A DNA stretch of 64,000 nucleotides from Deltaproteobacteria bacterium (GTDB lineage: Bacteria > Desulfobacterota > Desulfuromonadia > Geobacterales > JAJYBI01). The translations under genes and the position numbers were made by a program. The notes under the pieces were generated by a model. It did not search any database and was not told the origin of the DNA. It worked only from the letters and a program-made list of their open reading frames with translations. Below, one piece after another: positions 27,172-35,274 of the stretch. The DNA lies in NCBI GenBank assembly GCA_021779095.1, contig JAJYBI010000002.1:1-64000 (forward strand). The letters are read 5' to 3'. The stretch's first letter is position 1; every line of letters begins with the position of its first letter.

Positions 27172-28419
27172 CTACTTGCTCATGGAATCGAGAAAAGCCT
27201 GATTGGTCTTCGTTTCGGAGAGTTTATCCAGCAGAAACTCCATGCTGTCCACCACGTTCATGGGGTGGAGCACCTTGCGCAGTATCCAGATGCGGTTCAG
27301 GGAGCTCTTCTCGATGAGGAGTTCTTCCTTCCGCGTGCCGGACTTGTTCATGTCAATGGCCGGGAAGGTCCGCTTCTCCACGAGCTTCCGGTCGAGATGG
27401 ACCTCCATGTTGCCGGTTCCCTTGAACTCCTCGAAGATCACCTCGTCCATCTTGCTTCCCGTATCGATCAGCGCCGATGCGATGATGGTGAGGGAGCCCC
27501 CCTCCTCGATGTTGCGGGCGGCGCCGAAGAACCGCTTCGGCTTCTGCAGTGCGTTGGCATCCACGCCGCCGGTGAGGATCTTGCCGGAGGGGGGGAGGAC
27601 CGTGTTGTAGGCCCGGGCGAGACGGGTGATGGAGTCGAGGAGGATCACCACGTCGCGCTTGTGCTCCACGAGCCGCTTGGCCTTCTCGATAACCATCTCC
27701 GCCACCTGCACGTGCCGCGATGCCGGCTCGTCGAAGGTGGACGAAACCACCTCCCCCCTCACCGAACGCTGCATGTCGGTTACCTCTTCCGGCCGCTCGT
27801 CGATCAAGAGCACGATGAGGTACACCTCCGGGTGGTTCTCAGCGATGGAGTTGGCGATGTTCTGGATCAGCATGGTCTTGCCGGTGCGGGGAGGAGCCAC
27901 GATGAGTCCGCGCTGCCCCTTGCCGATGGGGGAGATCAACTCCATGACCCGCATGGACATGTTGTCCGGCGCGGTCTCCAGCTTGATCTTTTCCTGGGGG
28001 TAGAGCGGGGTGAGGTTGTCGAACAGGATCTTGTCCCGGGCAACCTCGGGCGGTTCGAAGTTCACCGTTTCCACCTTCAGCAGGGCGAAGTACCGCTCGC
28101 CCTCCTTCGGCGGACGGATCTGACCGGAAACCGTGTCGCCGGTATGGAGGTTGAACCGGCGAATCTGGCTGGGTGATACGTAGATGTCGTCGGGACCCGG
28201 CAGGTAGTTGTAATCCGGTGCCCGCAGGAATCCGAAGCCGTCGGGAAGACATTCCAGCACCCCCTCGCCGAAGATCATGCCGTTCTTTTCCGTCTGGGCG
28301 TTGAGGATGGCGAAGATCAGGTCCTGCTTCCGCAGGCTCGACGCACCCTCTATGTTGAGCGCCTTGGCGATGGCGGTCAGGTCGTTGATTTTTTTCTCTT
28401 TCAGTTCCTTGAGGTTCAT
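27172..28419 (-). CDS. rho: Transcription termination factor Rho
   Basis: 415 residues, a hexameric RNA-dependent ATPase. The RNA-binding cold-shock-like domain contains [23 protein letters not shown]. The P-loop is [12 protein letters not shown], followed by [13 protein letters not shown] and the Q-loop [18 protein letters not shown] precedes the ATG. A strong promoter lies about 200 bp upstream. Confidence 0.98.
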   Translation of the reverse strand: MNLKELKEKKINDLTAIAKALNIEGASSLRKQDLIFAILNAQTEKNGMIFGEGVLECLPDGFGFLRAPDYNYLPGPDDIYVSPSQIRRFNLHTGDTVSGQIRPPKEGERYFALLKVETVNFEPPEVARDKILFDNLTPLYPQEKIKLETAPDNMSMRVMELISPIGKGQRGLIVAPPRTGKTMLIQNIANSIAENHPEVYLIVLLIDERPEEVTDMQRSVRGEVVSSTFDEPASRHVQVAEMVIEKAKRLVEHKRDVVILLDSITRLARAYNTVLPPSGKILTGGVDANALQKPKRFFGAARNIEEGGSLTIIASALIDTGSKMDEVIFEEFKGTGNMEVHLDRKLVEKRTFPAIDMNKSGTRKEELLIEKSSLNRIWILRKVLHPMNVVDSMEFLLDKLSETKTNQAFLDSMSK

Positions 28420-28622
28420 GGGGTCTCCTGGGATGGCGCACCGGTCCGGCGTAGGCAGGGATACGGAGGACTTGCGGGGTCAGTTGGTCTGATTCGTCTG
28501 CGGAAAGGTTGGTATATGCGTGCGGGTTACCTGAAAAATTGGTTTGGTCTATCTAGCTTGCAGGTTCGCTCTGGAATCTAACGGAATAGGGGTCAGTACA
28601 GGTACAACGAGGAATGTACTTG

Positions 28623-28651
28623 CTTATACCGCTGCCGCCCAAGGTTGTCAA
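28623..28651 (-). promoter_or_regulatory. Strong sigma-70 promoter for rho
   Basis: On the minus strand TTGACA (28646-28651) and TATAAG (28623-28628) are separated by exactly 17 bases. The start would be near 28616, leaving a leader of about 195 nt before rho. The leader (28420-28616) has no gene I can support. Confidence 0.75.
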
Positions 28652-28789
28652 CCAATAATATTCGACGGACAATCGGGCGGTTGCGCCGTGACAAAAAGCG
28701 GTGTAGAGTGTGCAGCACCCCGCCCGGTCAGGTCGACCAAGAAACGCCGATTTCGACGAGGCGGAAGACACGACGGAAAAGGAGCTGCC

Positions 28790-29080
28790 ATGATCACCCA
28801 TATCGTCTGCTTCAAGCTCAAAGACCCCACGCCGGAAAACATCGTCACGACGCGCGACCTGCTGCTGAGCATGGAGGGAAAGATCGACGAATTGCGCCAC
28901 CTGGAGGCGGGAGCCGACGTCATACGTTCCGAGCGGTCGTACGACATCGCCCTCGTCACGCGGTTCGACTCCCTGGATGCGCTGCAGGCATATCAGGTGC
29001 ACCCCTACCATGCCGGCACCGTGATCCCTCACATGAAATCGGTCTGCTCGGCCATCGTTGCGGTGGATTACGCGTCGTAG
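28790..29080 (+). CDS. Dabb (stress-responsive A/B barrel) domain protein
   Basis: 96 residues, a dimeric ferredoxin-like fold family seen in stress proteins and small cyclases. ITHIVCFKLKD at the start and YQVHPYHAGTVIPHMKSV near the end match the domain. I use this ATG because AAGGAG lies seven bases ahead; an upstream frame is unsupported. It reads divergently from rho. No cofactor or substrate can be inferred. Confidence 0.85.
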   Translation: MITHIVCFKLKDPTPENIVTTRDLLLSMEGKIDELRHLEAGADVIRSERSYDIALVTRFDSLDALQAYQVHPYHAGTVIPHMKSVCSAIVAVDYAS

Positions 29081-29111
29081 ACCTCACCGATCAGACGTTT
29101 CCGATCAACGA

Positions 29112-29134
29112 GCCCGGACCGCGGCGGTCCGGGC
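29112..29134. terminator. GC-rich hairpin between convergent genes
   Basis: GCCCGGACC pairs with GGTCCGGGC around a short loop, in the gap where the Dabb gene and the GGDEF gene converge. There is no T run, so it may stop transcription weakly or serve both strands. Confidence 0.5.
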
Positions 29135-29148
29135 CGCCGGCAGCCGCG

Positions 29149-30426
29149 TCACACACCGTTCTGCAGCCGGAGCCGTCCCCGGGCGGCCATATCCTCATAC
29201 AGCCGGACCTCGGCGGTATGGAGCGCCAGCTGCAGATCCCCCCGTTTCACCTCGGTTGCCATCCCCACCGACAGCCCGACCCTCTCTTCTCCCACATATA
29301 TCGGCTCATCTGACAGCTGCTGCCTGAACCGCTCGATGACGGCCGATGTCCCTTCGACGCCGGTCCCGGGGAGCAGCACCGCAAACTCGTCACCACCCAC
29401 CCGCGCCACGATATCCTCCACCCGAAAGACCGACGTGAGCAACCGGGCAACGGACTTCAGTACCTGATCGCCATGGACCCTGCCGAGCCTTTCGTTGATC
29501 GCCGCAAGGCTGTCGACATCGACCATAACGACACTGAGGGGGAAATGGCGCCCCCTGCCGAGTCGCTCCGCCTCCGCCGCATAGAACAGATGGTTATACA
29601 CGCCGGTCAGGTTATCCCTGATGGAGAGCTCCTCGCGTTCCTCCGCCACAACCCGGCCGCCGATATCCCTGACCACCTCGATCCCACCGATGATCCTCCC
29701 CTGCTGATCGTGGAGAGGGAAGGCAGATACCTCGAAGGTATTCGTGGCCCTTGCGCGATCGATACAGTGCCGTATCGGCCCCGACATCTCCCCCTGCAGT
29801 ACCGCCGCCATATGACAGCCACCGCAGACGCCATCACCGCGATCATAGGCATGATAGCACCGGCTCCCCACATGATCGCCCAGCATGCGACGGTGGGCGT
29901 CGTTCTGGTACACAATCCGCAGCTCCGTATCCTGGATGGCGATGCCGTCACCGATGGCTGCAAGGATCGACTCATCCGCAACCCGGTCACGGCCCGCCGT
30001 GGCGACTGCCGCACGCAGCTCCCTGTCGACGCGATGCCGCCTTCTGATCAGCCGGAATTCATCGAGCGCCTGGCGCACCGCGGGGACGAACCTCGCATGA
30101 CGTCCCCGCACGATGTAGTCGCTGGCCCCCGCCTTTATTGCCGCAACGGCCTTCTCCTCACCCTGTTCCCCTTCGACGATCAGGGAGGGGACATCACTCC
30201 GGCGCGCCTTAAGACAGGCCAGCACATCCCCCCCGCCCCCCCCCTGGAAACGCCCGGCGGCAACGATGATATCCCAGCGGTCTTTTTCCAGAGATATCGC
30301 CAGTCGGTCAATCGATTCCAGACACTCGGCACCCGGTGCATACCCCGCCTGCTCCAGCAGCTTTTTGTAACGATCCACCTGCAGCTGCGACACCCCCACA
30401 TACAGTATGCGCAACGACGCGGCCAT
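29149..30426 (-). CDS. Diguanylate cyclase with receiver-like and PAS domains
   Basis: 425 residues. Residues 1-125 form a receiver-like domain in which the phosphoacceptor position is Ala (DIIVAAGRF), so it is probably not phosphorylated. Residues 150-260 are a PAS domain with Cys190, Cys201 and Cys204 (CYHAYDRGDGVCGGCH), possibly binding metal or haem. The GGDEF domain has GGDEF at 344-348 and an inhibitory RxxD site (RVED, 335-338). It should make cyclic di-GMP with product inhibition. It is cytoplasmic, with no membrane segment. Confidence 0.9.
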   Translation of the reverse strand: MAASLRILYVGVSQLQVDRYKKLLEQAGYAPGAECLESIDRLAISLEKDRWDIIVAAGRFQGGGGGDVLACLKARRSDVPSLIVEGEQGEEKAVAAIKAGASDYIVRGRHARFVPAVRQALDEFRLIRRRHRVDRELRAAVATAGRDRVADESILAAIGDGIAIQDTELRIVYQNDAHRRMLGDHVGSRCYHAYDRGDGVCGGCHMAAVLQGEMSGPIRHCIDRARATNTFEVSAFPLHDQQGRIIGGIEVVRDIGGRVVAEEREELSIRDNLTGVYNHLFYAAEAERLGRGRHFPLSVVMVDVDSLAAINERLGRVHGDQVLKSVARLLTSVFRVEDIVARVGGDEFAVLLPGTGVEGTSAVIERFRQQLSDEPIYVGEERVGLSVGMATEVKRGDLQLALHTAEVRLYEDMAARGRLRLQNGV

Positions 30427-30507
30427 ATTCCCCCCTTGTCAGCCACCCAGTAGTCACATAATAACATAGGGGAAACCGGTTATCCGCAACCGGCCGCTCC
30501 GGCGCAC

Positions 30508-30543
30508 AAAAAAGGCCCGGACCTTGCGAGGTCCGGGCCTTTT
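30508..30543 (-). terminator. Intrinsic terminator of the octaheme cytochrome gene
   Basis: AAGGCCCGGACC and GGTCCGGGCCTT form a 12-bp perfect stem around TTGCGA with A and T runs on both sides. It is strong and possibly bidirectional. Confidence 0.9.
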
Positions 30544-30588
30544 CACCACCCAACTTCCGGCACGGGGGCATGTCAAGCAACACGCCGG

Positions 30589-31950
30589 CTACTGCAGCTT
30601 CTCGCCGTACCGCTCCTGGTAGTATTTCTTGATCCTGTCCAGCTGATCCTTGCTCATCCCCTTCGTGTACCACTCATGACGCGGGTCGGAGTCCAGGTAC
30701 TTCTTCACCAGTTCGTCGTAGAGCGTCGGCCCTGCGACCTCCTTCACCTCCGGCAGGAACTCGGTGTAGAAGTTCTTGGAAACGTCGTACATCCCGTGCC
30801 ACCAGGCATAGTCGGGTCCGGACATGGCGGCACCGTGCCGCGCCCGGCGACCTTCGTGGTGCCAGAGCTCGAAGTAGGTCCAGTCAAGCTTCTTGTCGAA
30901 CTCCACCGGCTTCAAGAGTTTCCTCGCCACCAGTTCCTTCATCATGTTGGTGGCAGGGGCGGCAAACTTGGTGTCGTACAGATTGACCAGATCGTCGAAC
31001 TGCCGGAAGTGGTTATCGACAAACGGCGAAGAATGGCAACTGTCGCAGACGTCCTTCATGGCCGCCCGCTTCTGGTCGGCGTGTTCCTGCTTCTTGGAAA
31101 TGGGTGGACGCAGTGACCAGCTGAGTCTCGTCCCGACGTCATGGGTCGCCGGCTGGTCGGCAGTGGCCCCCATGTGGCAGGTGGCACAGGTAGGTGCCGC
31201 GGTGTAATCCTTGCCAACCACCCAGGACCGCTTGCTCAGGTTCAGCTGGTCCTTTTTCGCGACGTAGAGGATGCCGTGCTTCGACTCCTGGTAGATCTCC
31301 ATCTGGGGATGGTCGGGGCCGAGATGACACTTGCCGCACGCCTCGGGCTGGCGGGCCTGGGCGACGGAGAAGCTGTGCCGCGTGTGGCAGGCGGAACAGG
31401 AACCGCGGGAGCCGTCCGGATTGATCCGGCCGATGCCGGTGTTGGGCCAGGTGGTGGGATCGAGGCTGCCATTTTTCAGCAGCTTCACCTTGGAACCGTG
31501 ACACTGGACGCAACCGACCGTCACCGCCTCAGGGCCGGCTACCACTTCACCAAGGTAGTTGTCCAGAGAGTTGAGGATGTCACCCGCCTTGGCGTGGTGG
31601 CTATTGGTAAACTCCTTCACCTCCTTGGGGTGGCACTTGCCGCAATCCTTGGGAGTGACCAGGACGGCAATGGTGAACCCGTAGTGCTGCTTGGCGTCCA
31701 CGTCGGTCGGTTCCGCCTTGTGGCAGGTGTAGCAGTCCACCCCCTTCGCCGCATGCCGACTCTCCTTCCAGTCCTTGACAAACGACGGTGACTGGGATTC
31801 GTGACAAGCGATACACGCCTCCCCTTCCTTGGATACCTTCACCACACTCCTCTTCACCTTCGCCTTTGCCGCCTCACCGGTGGGGGCAAACGCAAGCGCC
31901 CCCGCAGCGATCAGCGCCAGCATTGCGGCAACGATGCGCCCTCTGTTCAT
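30589..31950 (-). CDS. Octaheme c-type cytochrome, hydroxylamine oxidoreductase family
   Basis: 453 residues with a signal peptide (about 1-27), so periplasmic. Eight CxxCH haem sites start at residues 46, 73, 103, 147, 185, 205, 255 and 302. The C-terminal segment SGPDYAWWHGMYDV carries a Tyr (381) where hydroxylamine oxidoreductase has its crosslinking tyrosine. In non-nitrifiers such proteins are thought to act mainly as reductases of nitrite or hydroxylamine. A CRP/FNR-type site lies upstream at promoter distance. The substrate is not proven by sequence. Confidence 0.9.
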   Translation of the reverse strand: MNRGRIVAAMLALIAAGALAFAPTGEAAKAKVKRSVVKVSKEGEACIACHESQSPSFVKDWKESRHAAKGVDCYTCHKAEPTDVDAKQHYGFTIAVLVTPKDCGKCHPKEVKEFTNSHHAKAGDILNSLDNYLGEVVAGPEAVTVGCVQCHGSKVKLLKNGSLDPTTWPNTGIGRINPDGSRGSCSACHTRHSFSVAQARQPEACGKCHLGPDHPQMEIYQESKHGILYVAKKDQLNLSKRSWVVGKDYTAAPTCATCHMGATADQPATHDVGTRLSWSLRPPISKKQEHADQKRAAMKDVCDSCHSSPFVDNHFRQFDDLVNLYDTKFAAPATNMMKELVARKLLKPVEFDKKLDWTYFELWHHEGRRARHGAAMSGPDYAWWHGMYDVSKNFYTEFLPEVKEVAGPTLYDELVKKYLDSDPRHEWYTKGMSKDQLDRIKKYYQERYGEKLQ

Positions 31951-32035
31951 ACGGTTCTCCTTTCCTTTATTGGATAGATGGCACGACCTGCAACTGCACA
32001 GCCAGTCAGGACACGGTCTGGCTGCGGACTCGGCC

Positions 32036-32078
32036 AGTGTAGTTGCATCGCATGAACGCCGACTTGACGTGAGTCAAG
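32036..32078 (-). promoter_or_regulatory. CRP/FNR-type operator and promoter of the octaheme gene
   Basis: CTTGACGTGAGTCAAG (32063-32078) is a perfect palindrome of the TTGAC-N4-GTCAA type. On the minus strand a TACACT -10 candidate lies at 32036-32041. With a start near 32029 the palindrome centre is at -41.5, the geometry of class II FNR-activated promoters. Which regulator of the family binds is inference. Confidence 0.65.
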
Positions 32079-32288
32079 AAACGTTTGATTCGTGACAAAA
32101 CCGACACCTTCCGCTCCGGGCACAGTGAATTAAATTGTACCAACAACGACGGAAATTGCTACCGATCCATCAAAGGCGGCCGGGCCATCCGAAGGCGCAC
32201 ATCGGCAACATAATGCCTTGATTTTTTCCTCACCATGGATATGATGGTTTCTATAAAACATGTGTGCTTTGAAAAGGAGATGCTTCTT

Positions 32289-32618
32289 ATGGCAAGTGAC
32301 AAGGTACTCGCATTTACCGATGACAACTTTGACGGTGACGTACTCAAATCCTCCGTCCCGGTCCTGGTAGACTTCTGGGCTACGTGGTGCGCACCCTGCA
32401 AGGCAATCGCCCCCACCATCGACGCCATTGCGGAAGAGTTCGACGGCAAGATCAAGGTCGGCAAGGTGAACGTTGACGACAACCCGGCAACCCCCGGCAA
32501 ATACGGTGTGCGCGGTATCCCGACGATCATCGTGTTCAAGGACGGCAAGGTTGTGGACCAGGTGGTGGGCGCCGTTCCCAAATCCCAGCTGGAAGCGTTG
32601 ATCAACAAGGCACTGTGA
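32289..32618 (+). CDS. trxA: Thioredoxin
   Basis: 109 residues. The redox site is WCAPC (Cys34, Cys37), a small variation on [40 protein letters not shown] and the cis-proline are typical. I start it at MASDKVLAF with GGAG nine bases ahead. It is cytoplasmic and couples with the exported thioredoxin-fold gene immediately downstream (1-bp gap). Confidence 0.95.
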   Translation: MASDKVLAFTDDNFDGDVLKSSVPVLVDFWATWCAPCKAIAPTIDAIAEEFDGKIKVGKVNVDDNPATPGKYGVRGIPTIIVFKDGKVVDQVVGAVPKSQLEALINKAL

Positions 32619-32619
32619 T

Positions 32620-33135
32620 ATGAAACGCTGGCAGGCCCGTCTGACATACGCCCTCGCTGCGGCAGTCCTTCTGCTGGCCCTCCCGGTGAACTCACACGCG
32701 ATCCTCCAGAAAGGTCAGGTGGCACCGCAGTTCAAGGCGACCAGCGTGACGAACAGCCCGGTATCGCTTGCCGACTACCGCGGCAAGGTGGTCGTGCTCG
32801 ACTTCTTCGCCACCTGGTGCGGCCCCTGCAAGGAATCCCTGCCCCACATGGTCGATCTGTACCGGAAGTATTCCCGAAAGGGGTTGCGGGTCATCGGCAT
32901 GAGCGCCGACGATGAAAGCGACCGGCTGTACGTCAAGATATTTACGGCGGACAACAAGCTCCCCTACCCCGTCATCATCGCCAACGAAGACCTGCAGGCG
33001 GACTATGGCCTCAGGTCGGTCCCGATGATCGTCGTGGTCGACAAGAAGGGGGTCGTTGCGGAAAAATTCCTGGGATATTCCCCCTCCGTCGGCATGGAGA
33101 TGGAAGCGCTCATCAAACGGCTCATGGCGGAATAA
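32620..33135 (+). CDS. Exported TlpA/ResA-like thioredoxin-fold protein
   Basis: 171 residues with a signal peptide ending near SHA-IL. WCGPC (Cys67, Cys70) lies in VLDFFATWCGPCKESLP and the cis-proline in SVPMIVVV. Such proteins keep cysteines reduced in the periplasm, often for haem attachment in cytochrome c maturation. That suits an organism rich in multihaem cytochromes and the neighbouring octaheme gene. Operon with trxA. Confidence 0.88.
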   Translation: MKRWQARLTYALAAAVLLLALPVNSHAILQKGQVAPQFKATSVTNSPVSLADYRGKVVVLDFFATWCGPCKESLPHMVDLYRKYSRKGLRVIGMSADDESDRLYVKIFTADNKLPYPVIIANEDLQADYGLRSVPMIVVVDKKGVVAEKFLGYSPSVGMEMEALIKRLMAE

Positions 33136-33155
33136 CGACCGACGCGAGTCAAACG

Positions 33156-33196
33156 GAAAAGGGCGGCGATCCTCACCGGATCACTGCCCTTTTTTC
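33156..33196 (+). terminator. Terminator after the TlpA-like gene
   Basis: GGGC(GG)CGATCC pairs with GGATCACTGCCC, imperfect, with AAAA before and TTTTTT after. It overlaps the 3' end of the convergent uvrC gene. Confidence 0.7.
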
Positions 33197-35052
33197 TTTC
33201 CCCTCCCCATCAGCGCCTGCTCCCCGTCGACCTCGTGCAGCTGCCGCCAGATCTCATCGGCAAGCGCGGCGCCGATCCCCTTCACCTGCGCGATCTCCTC
33301 CGGGGCAGCCTGCCGCAGCCGCTCCATGCTGCCAAAGTGCCGCAACAGGGCAGCGGCCCGGCCACTCCCCACCCCCGGCAGATCCGTCAGCGCCGAGCGT
33401 GTAAACGCCTTCCCCCGCAGCTTCCGGTGGTAGGTGATGGCAAACCGGTGCGCCTCGTCGCGGATGCGGGCAAGGAGCAGGAGCGGCGCCGAATTCTGCC
33501 GCAGCACCACCGGGTTCTTCCTTCCCGGCAGAAACACCCGCTCGTCGCTGCGCCGGACCTCCGACCGGGCGGCCGACCGGACGACCCGGCTCTTGGCGAG
33601 AGAAACCGCCGCGATCCCCACCAGTTGCAGCTCCGCGAGGACGGCCGTCAGTACGTTCAGCTGGCCTATACCGCCGTCCACCACGATCAGGTCCGGCGGA
33701 CCGGGACGATCCGTATCCGGCGCGAAACGACGCGACAGCACCTCCCGCATCATGGCGAAATCGTCCGCCTGCCCGACGGTCCTGATCCGGTACCGGCGAT
33801 AGTGCGCCTTGTCCGGCCTGCCGTCGAGGAACGCCACCCCGCTCCCCACCGCATTTTGCCCATGAATGTTAGATATGTCGTAGCATTCGATCCGGCGGGG
33901 AAGACACGGCAGATGCAGCCGGCGCTGCAGTTCTTCCAGTACCGCTTCCGCGGCATCGTTCTCCCGGAGCTGCTCCCTCGCCGCCTCCTCCGCATTCCGG
34001 ACCGCCAGACTGACCAGTTCCGCCCGCGTCCCGCGCACCGGCACGCTCACCTTCACGCGGCCGCCGCGGCGCTCCGACAGGAGCTCCTCCAGGGGTCCGC
34101 CGTCGTCGATCCGCACCGGCAGCAGCAGTTCGGGCGGCACCTGTACCTCGCGGCCGTAATATTCGTTGAGGAACGATGCGACCCCCTCCCCGTCGTCCAG
34201 CGACCAGGGCACCCGGTACGTCCTGCTCCCGATGATGCTCCCGCCGCGTACGAACAAAAGCGCGAAGGTCAGGTGCCCGCCGTCCCGATGGATGCCGACG
34301 ACGTCGCAATCCCCCGTCCGGCTCACCACGTGCTGGCGCTCCAGCGTTACCTCGATGGAGCGGGTCAGGTCACGGAAACGGGCCGCCTCCTCGAACCGTT
34401 CCGCCCTGGCCGCCTCCGCCATGCGGCGCTGGAAGACCCGCACCAGGTCCTGCTTCTTTCCCTCGAGGAACAGTGCCGCCCCCTCGGCGAGCGCCGCGTA
34501 GTCTTCCCGGCTGATCCGGCCATGACAGGGGGCGGAACACTGCTTCAACTGGTAGAAGAGGCAGGGGCGCCTGCGGCGGCGACAGGTCTCCAGCGGGTAG
34601 TGCCGTAACGGAAAGAGCCGGTACAGCTCCTTCAGCACTTCGCGGGCCGCGGCGGCCGACGCATAGGGACCGAAATACCGGGCGCCGTCCCGGCTCACCT
34701 TGCGGATGACGGAGATACGGGGAAACTCCTCCGCCATGTCCATCCGGAGCGAAAAGTAGGTCTTGTCGTCCCGCAGGTTCATGTTGTAGCGGGGGCGGTG
34801 CTGCTTGATCAGCGTGTTCTCCAGGATCAGCGCCTCTTTTTCCGTGGCGGTGACGATGAACTCAACCTGCTCCACCCGCGCCATGAGAAATTTGATCTGA
34901 TAGCGCGCATCGCGGGACGCCCCGAAATAGGAGCGGACCCGCTTCCGCAGGTTTTTCGCCTTCCCGACATACAGGACTGTTCCGTCCTCCCCCCTCATGA
35001 GGTAGACGCCGGGGGTTTCGGGGAAATTGTCGATCTGCTCTCTGGTAACCAT
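33181..35052 (-). CDS. uvrC: UvrABC excinuclease subunit C
   Basis: 623 residues. The N-terminal GIY-YIG nuclease domain ([19 protein letters not shown]) cuts 3' of the lesion. The UVR motif region and the C-terminal RNase H-like nuclease ([21 protein letters not shown]) cut 5'. Helix-hairpin-helix repeats close the protein ([29 protein letters not shown]). The CxC region [20 protein letters not shown] is conserved. Complete. Confidence 0.97.
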   Translation of the reverse strand: MVTREQIDNFPETPGVYLMRGEDGTVLYVGKAKNLRKRVRSYFGASRDARYQIKFLMARVEQVEFIVTATEKEALILENTLIKQHRPRYNMNLRDDKTYFSLRMDMAEEFPRISVIRKVSRDGARYFGPYASAAAAREVLKELYRLFPLRHYPLETCRRRRRPCLFYQLKQCSAPCHGRISREDYAALAEGAALFLEGKKQDLVRVFQRRMAEAARAERFEEAARFRDLTRSIEVTLERQHVVSRTGDCDVVGIHRDGGHLTFALLFVRGGSIIGSRTYRVPWSLDDGEGVASFLNEYYGREVQVPPELLLPVRIDDGGPLEELLSERRGGRVKVSVPVRGTRAELVSLAVRNAEEAAREQLRENDAAEAVLEELQRRLHLPCLPRRIECYDISNIHGQNAVGSGVAFLDGRPDKAHYRRYRIRTVGQADDFAMMREVLSRRFAPDTDRPGPPDLIVVDGGIGQLNVLTAVLAELQLVGIAAVSLAKSRVVRSAARSEVRRSDERVFLPGRKNPVVLRQNSAPLLLLARIRDEAHRFAITYHRKLRGKAFTRSALTDLPGVGSGRAAALLRHFGSMERLRQAAPEEIAQVKGIGAALADEIWRQLHEVDGEQALMGRGKKKGQ

Positions 35053-35195
35053 GGGATTCTACTATACTACCGCAAATGCCCGTATCAAGCGGTTTCTGGC
35101 GGCACGGGGATGGCAATCGCCGCATTGCCGGCCCGTCGGGGTGGTCAAAGTGCCACAAAACATTGAAATATCATGAAAATGTATACCTTTCACCG

Positions 35196-35224
35196 TTGAC
35201 ATCCCCCCCGCAAGATGGTATTTA
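35196..35224 (+). promoter_or_regulatory. Sigma-70 promoter of the coiled-coil protein gene
   Basis: TTGACA (35196-35201), 17 bases, TATTTA (35219-35224). The leader would be about 45 nt. It is the only strong promoter seen in the gap diverging from uvrC. Confidence 0.7.
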
Positions 35225-35274
35225 ACAAGGCATTTATACTCACAATGAGAACCTGCTACTGAAAGGTTGGTCCC

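Noticed and set aside
31989..32003. A sigma-54 promoter (TGGCAC..TGCA) in the gap before trxA
   Set aside because: The spacing between the GG and GC elements is two bases too short for a -24/-12 promoter.
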